A DNA stretch of 5,668 bases. Source: ANME-2 cluster archaeon. GTDB taxonomy: Archaea > Halobacteriota > Methanosarcinia > Methanosarcinales > Methanocomedenaceae. The translations under genes and the position numbers were made by a program. The notes under the pieces were generated by a model that was not told the origin of the DNA, searched no databases, and was given only the letters and a program-made list of their open reading frames with translations. This document shows, one piece after another, positions 5,137-5,668 of the stretch. The stretch's first letter is position 1. Every line of letters begins with the position of its first letter. The stretch lies in NCBI GenBank assembly GCA_023544495.1, contig JAMJFV010000074.1, positions 1 to 5,668 on the forward strand. Direction: 5' to 3'.

Positions 5137-5430
5137 CAAAAACAATATTCTTATTACTGCCGACAAAAGGGATTCCCCTTCCTGCAATTGAACTGTAGTT
5201 GTGGGACTTAATCCCAATGTGGTCACGACCAATAGATACATTACCACAAGAAGAAGTCCAATACAGATGCCGTACAGTATTCCGATATCTCTGCCCAGTC
5301 GTTTACCGACCCTCTGCTGCGTCTCGCTATTCGTGAATTCTATCTTTTCATCAATGAGGTTAAGTTTCTTGATTACCTCCTGATAATCGATAGGATCCAC
5401 TATGATCTCAGGGACTCTTTTTTCAGCCAT
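5131..5430 (-). CDS. mtrG: Tetrahydromethanopterin S-methyltransferase subunit G
   Basis: The product is 99 residues from ATG 5430, chosen over an upstream TTG (5454) because GGAGGT lies 7 bases before the ATG. The soluble N-terminal half has the family core, a helix with IDEKIEFTNSE (26-36) followed by RVGKRLGRDIGILYG (40-54), then a membrane helix at about 51-70. MtrG is a small one-helix subunit of the membrane part of Mtr, placed between MtrF and MtrH in the common order E-D-C-B-A-F-G-H. The methanogen MtrG sequences I recall end soon after the membrane helix, near 70-75 residues. Here about 27 more residues follow, with Thr/Gln-rich text and then a second short hydrophobic stretch (SLLSAVIRILFLR). 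No frameshift is evident, and the frame runs straight into the SD of mtrH. Confidence 0.92.
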   Translation of the reverse strand: MAEKRVPEIIVDPIDYQEVIKKLNLIDEKIEFTNSETQQRVGKRLGRDIGILYGICIGLLLVVMYLLVVTTLGLSPTTTVQLQEGESLLSAVIRILFLR

Positions 5431-5431
5431 G

Positions 5432-5668
5432 TTAGAGACCTCCACTGAGAACAATGGGCAGTCCTACCATTATGACAGCGAATAGAAATCCAATGACAAG
5501 ACCTTCGAAGCCAGCGGCAACCCCGGAATCCAGTTTTTGGTTCCTTGCAATAAGTTGTCCCTTGTACCTGATATTCTCCAGAAGTTTATCGAAAACACCG
5601 GCACCTGGTGGTCTTACCACCATGGGAACGCCTTTTCCATAGACATATTCATCTGAGCTTTCTGCCAT
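5432..5668 (-). CDS. mtrF: Tetrahydromethanopterin S-methyltransferase subunit F
   Basis: The product is 78 residues, with an ATG occupying the last three bases of the window, so its SD and any longer start cannot be seen. It has the family core GKGVPMVVRPP (11-21), a central helix ending IRYKGQLIARNQKLDSGVAA (33-52), and a single C-terminal membrane helix (about 54-74). The RYKGQLIARNQKLDSGV block resembles the segment before the membrane helix of MtrA, the known relationship between the two subunits; the length and the position directly before mtrG favour MtrF over the tail of MtrA. It is a small one-helix membrane subunit of the Na+-coupled methyltransferase. The mtrG start lies one base beyond its stop. 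Confidence 0.9.
   Translation of the reverse strand: MAESSDEYVYGKGVPMVVRPPGAGVFDKLLENIRYKGQLIARNQKLDSGVAAGFEGLVIGFLFAVIMVGLPIVLSGGL
5438..5443 (-). promoter_or_regulatory. Shine-Dalgarno site that sets the mtrG start
   Basis: GGAGGT on the minus strand lies inside the 3' end of mtrF, 7 bases before ATG 5430. It argues against the longer TTG-initiated reading. Confidence 0.75.

Noticed and set aside
5432..5668. C-terminal tail of MtrA
   Set aside because: The segment resembles MtrA, but it starts with its own ATG, has the MtrF length and sits directly before mtrG.

Overview
This window is archaeal and comes from a methanogen or an anaerobic methane-oxidising relative. The right two thirds carry genes found only in C1 (methane) metabolism: the 3' end of a tetrahydromethanopterin S-methyltransferase operon (mtrF-mtrG-mtrH) and a formylmethanofuran dehydrogenase gene group (fwdG-like, fwdB, fwdD). 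MtrH and MtrG read much like Methanosarcinales proteins as I recall them. A member of that order or an ANME-2/Methanoperedens-type lineage is my best guess, but this rests on memory and not on a search. Archaeal signals agree: GGAGGTGA-type Shine-Dalgarno sites, TATA boxes, and a U-rich terminator.

Layout. Positions 1-463 (minus) hold the 5' part of a FIST-domain sensory protein that runs off the left edge. Positions 464-665 are an AT-rich divergent promoter region. Positions 666-1894 (plus) hold a two-gene unit: a single-domain KaiC-like ATPase starting at TTG, and a Roadblock/LC7 protein whose ATG overlaps the ATPase stop (TAATG). This unit collides tail-to-tail with fwdD; the last 6 bases of the two genes overlap. 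Positions 4027 down to 1889 (minus) hold a 4Fe-4S protein (fwdG-like), fwdB (catalytic subunit) and fwdD, closely spaced, each of the last two with its own SD. Positions 4028-4185 hold two clean inverted repeats upstream of fwdG and the mtr terminator, whose stem begins inside the last codons of mtrH. Positions 4186-5668 (minus) hold mtrH, mtrG and mtrF.

How they work together. Fwd/Fmd catalyses the CO2/formylmethanofuran interconversion and Mtr couples methyl transfer between H4MPT and coenzyme M to Na+ translocation. These are the C1 entry (or exit) step and the membrane energy-conserving step of one pathway. The KaiC-like/Roadblock/FIST genes look like an NTPase-based sensory module. Their gene text is visibly more AT-rich than the metabolic genes, and their link to methane metabolism is positional only. 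The most interesting points are this sensory module, the paired dyads in the fwd promoter, the Cys-Gln pair at the FwdB metal site, the unusual FwdG-like iron-sulphur protein, and the long C-terminal tail of MtrG. No RNA genes, mobile elements or CRISPR arrays were seen.
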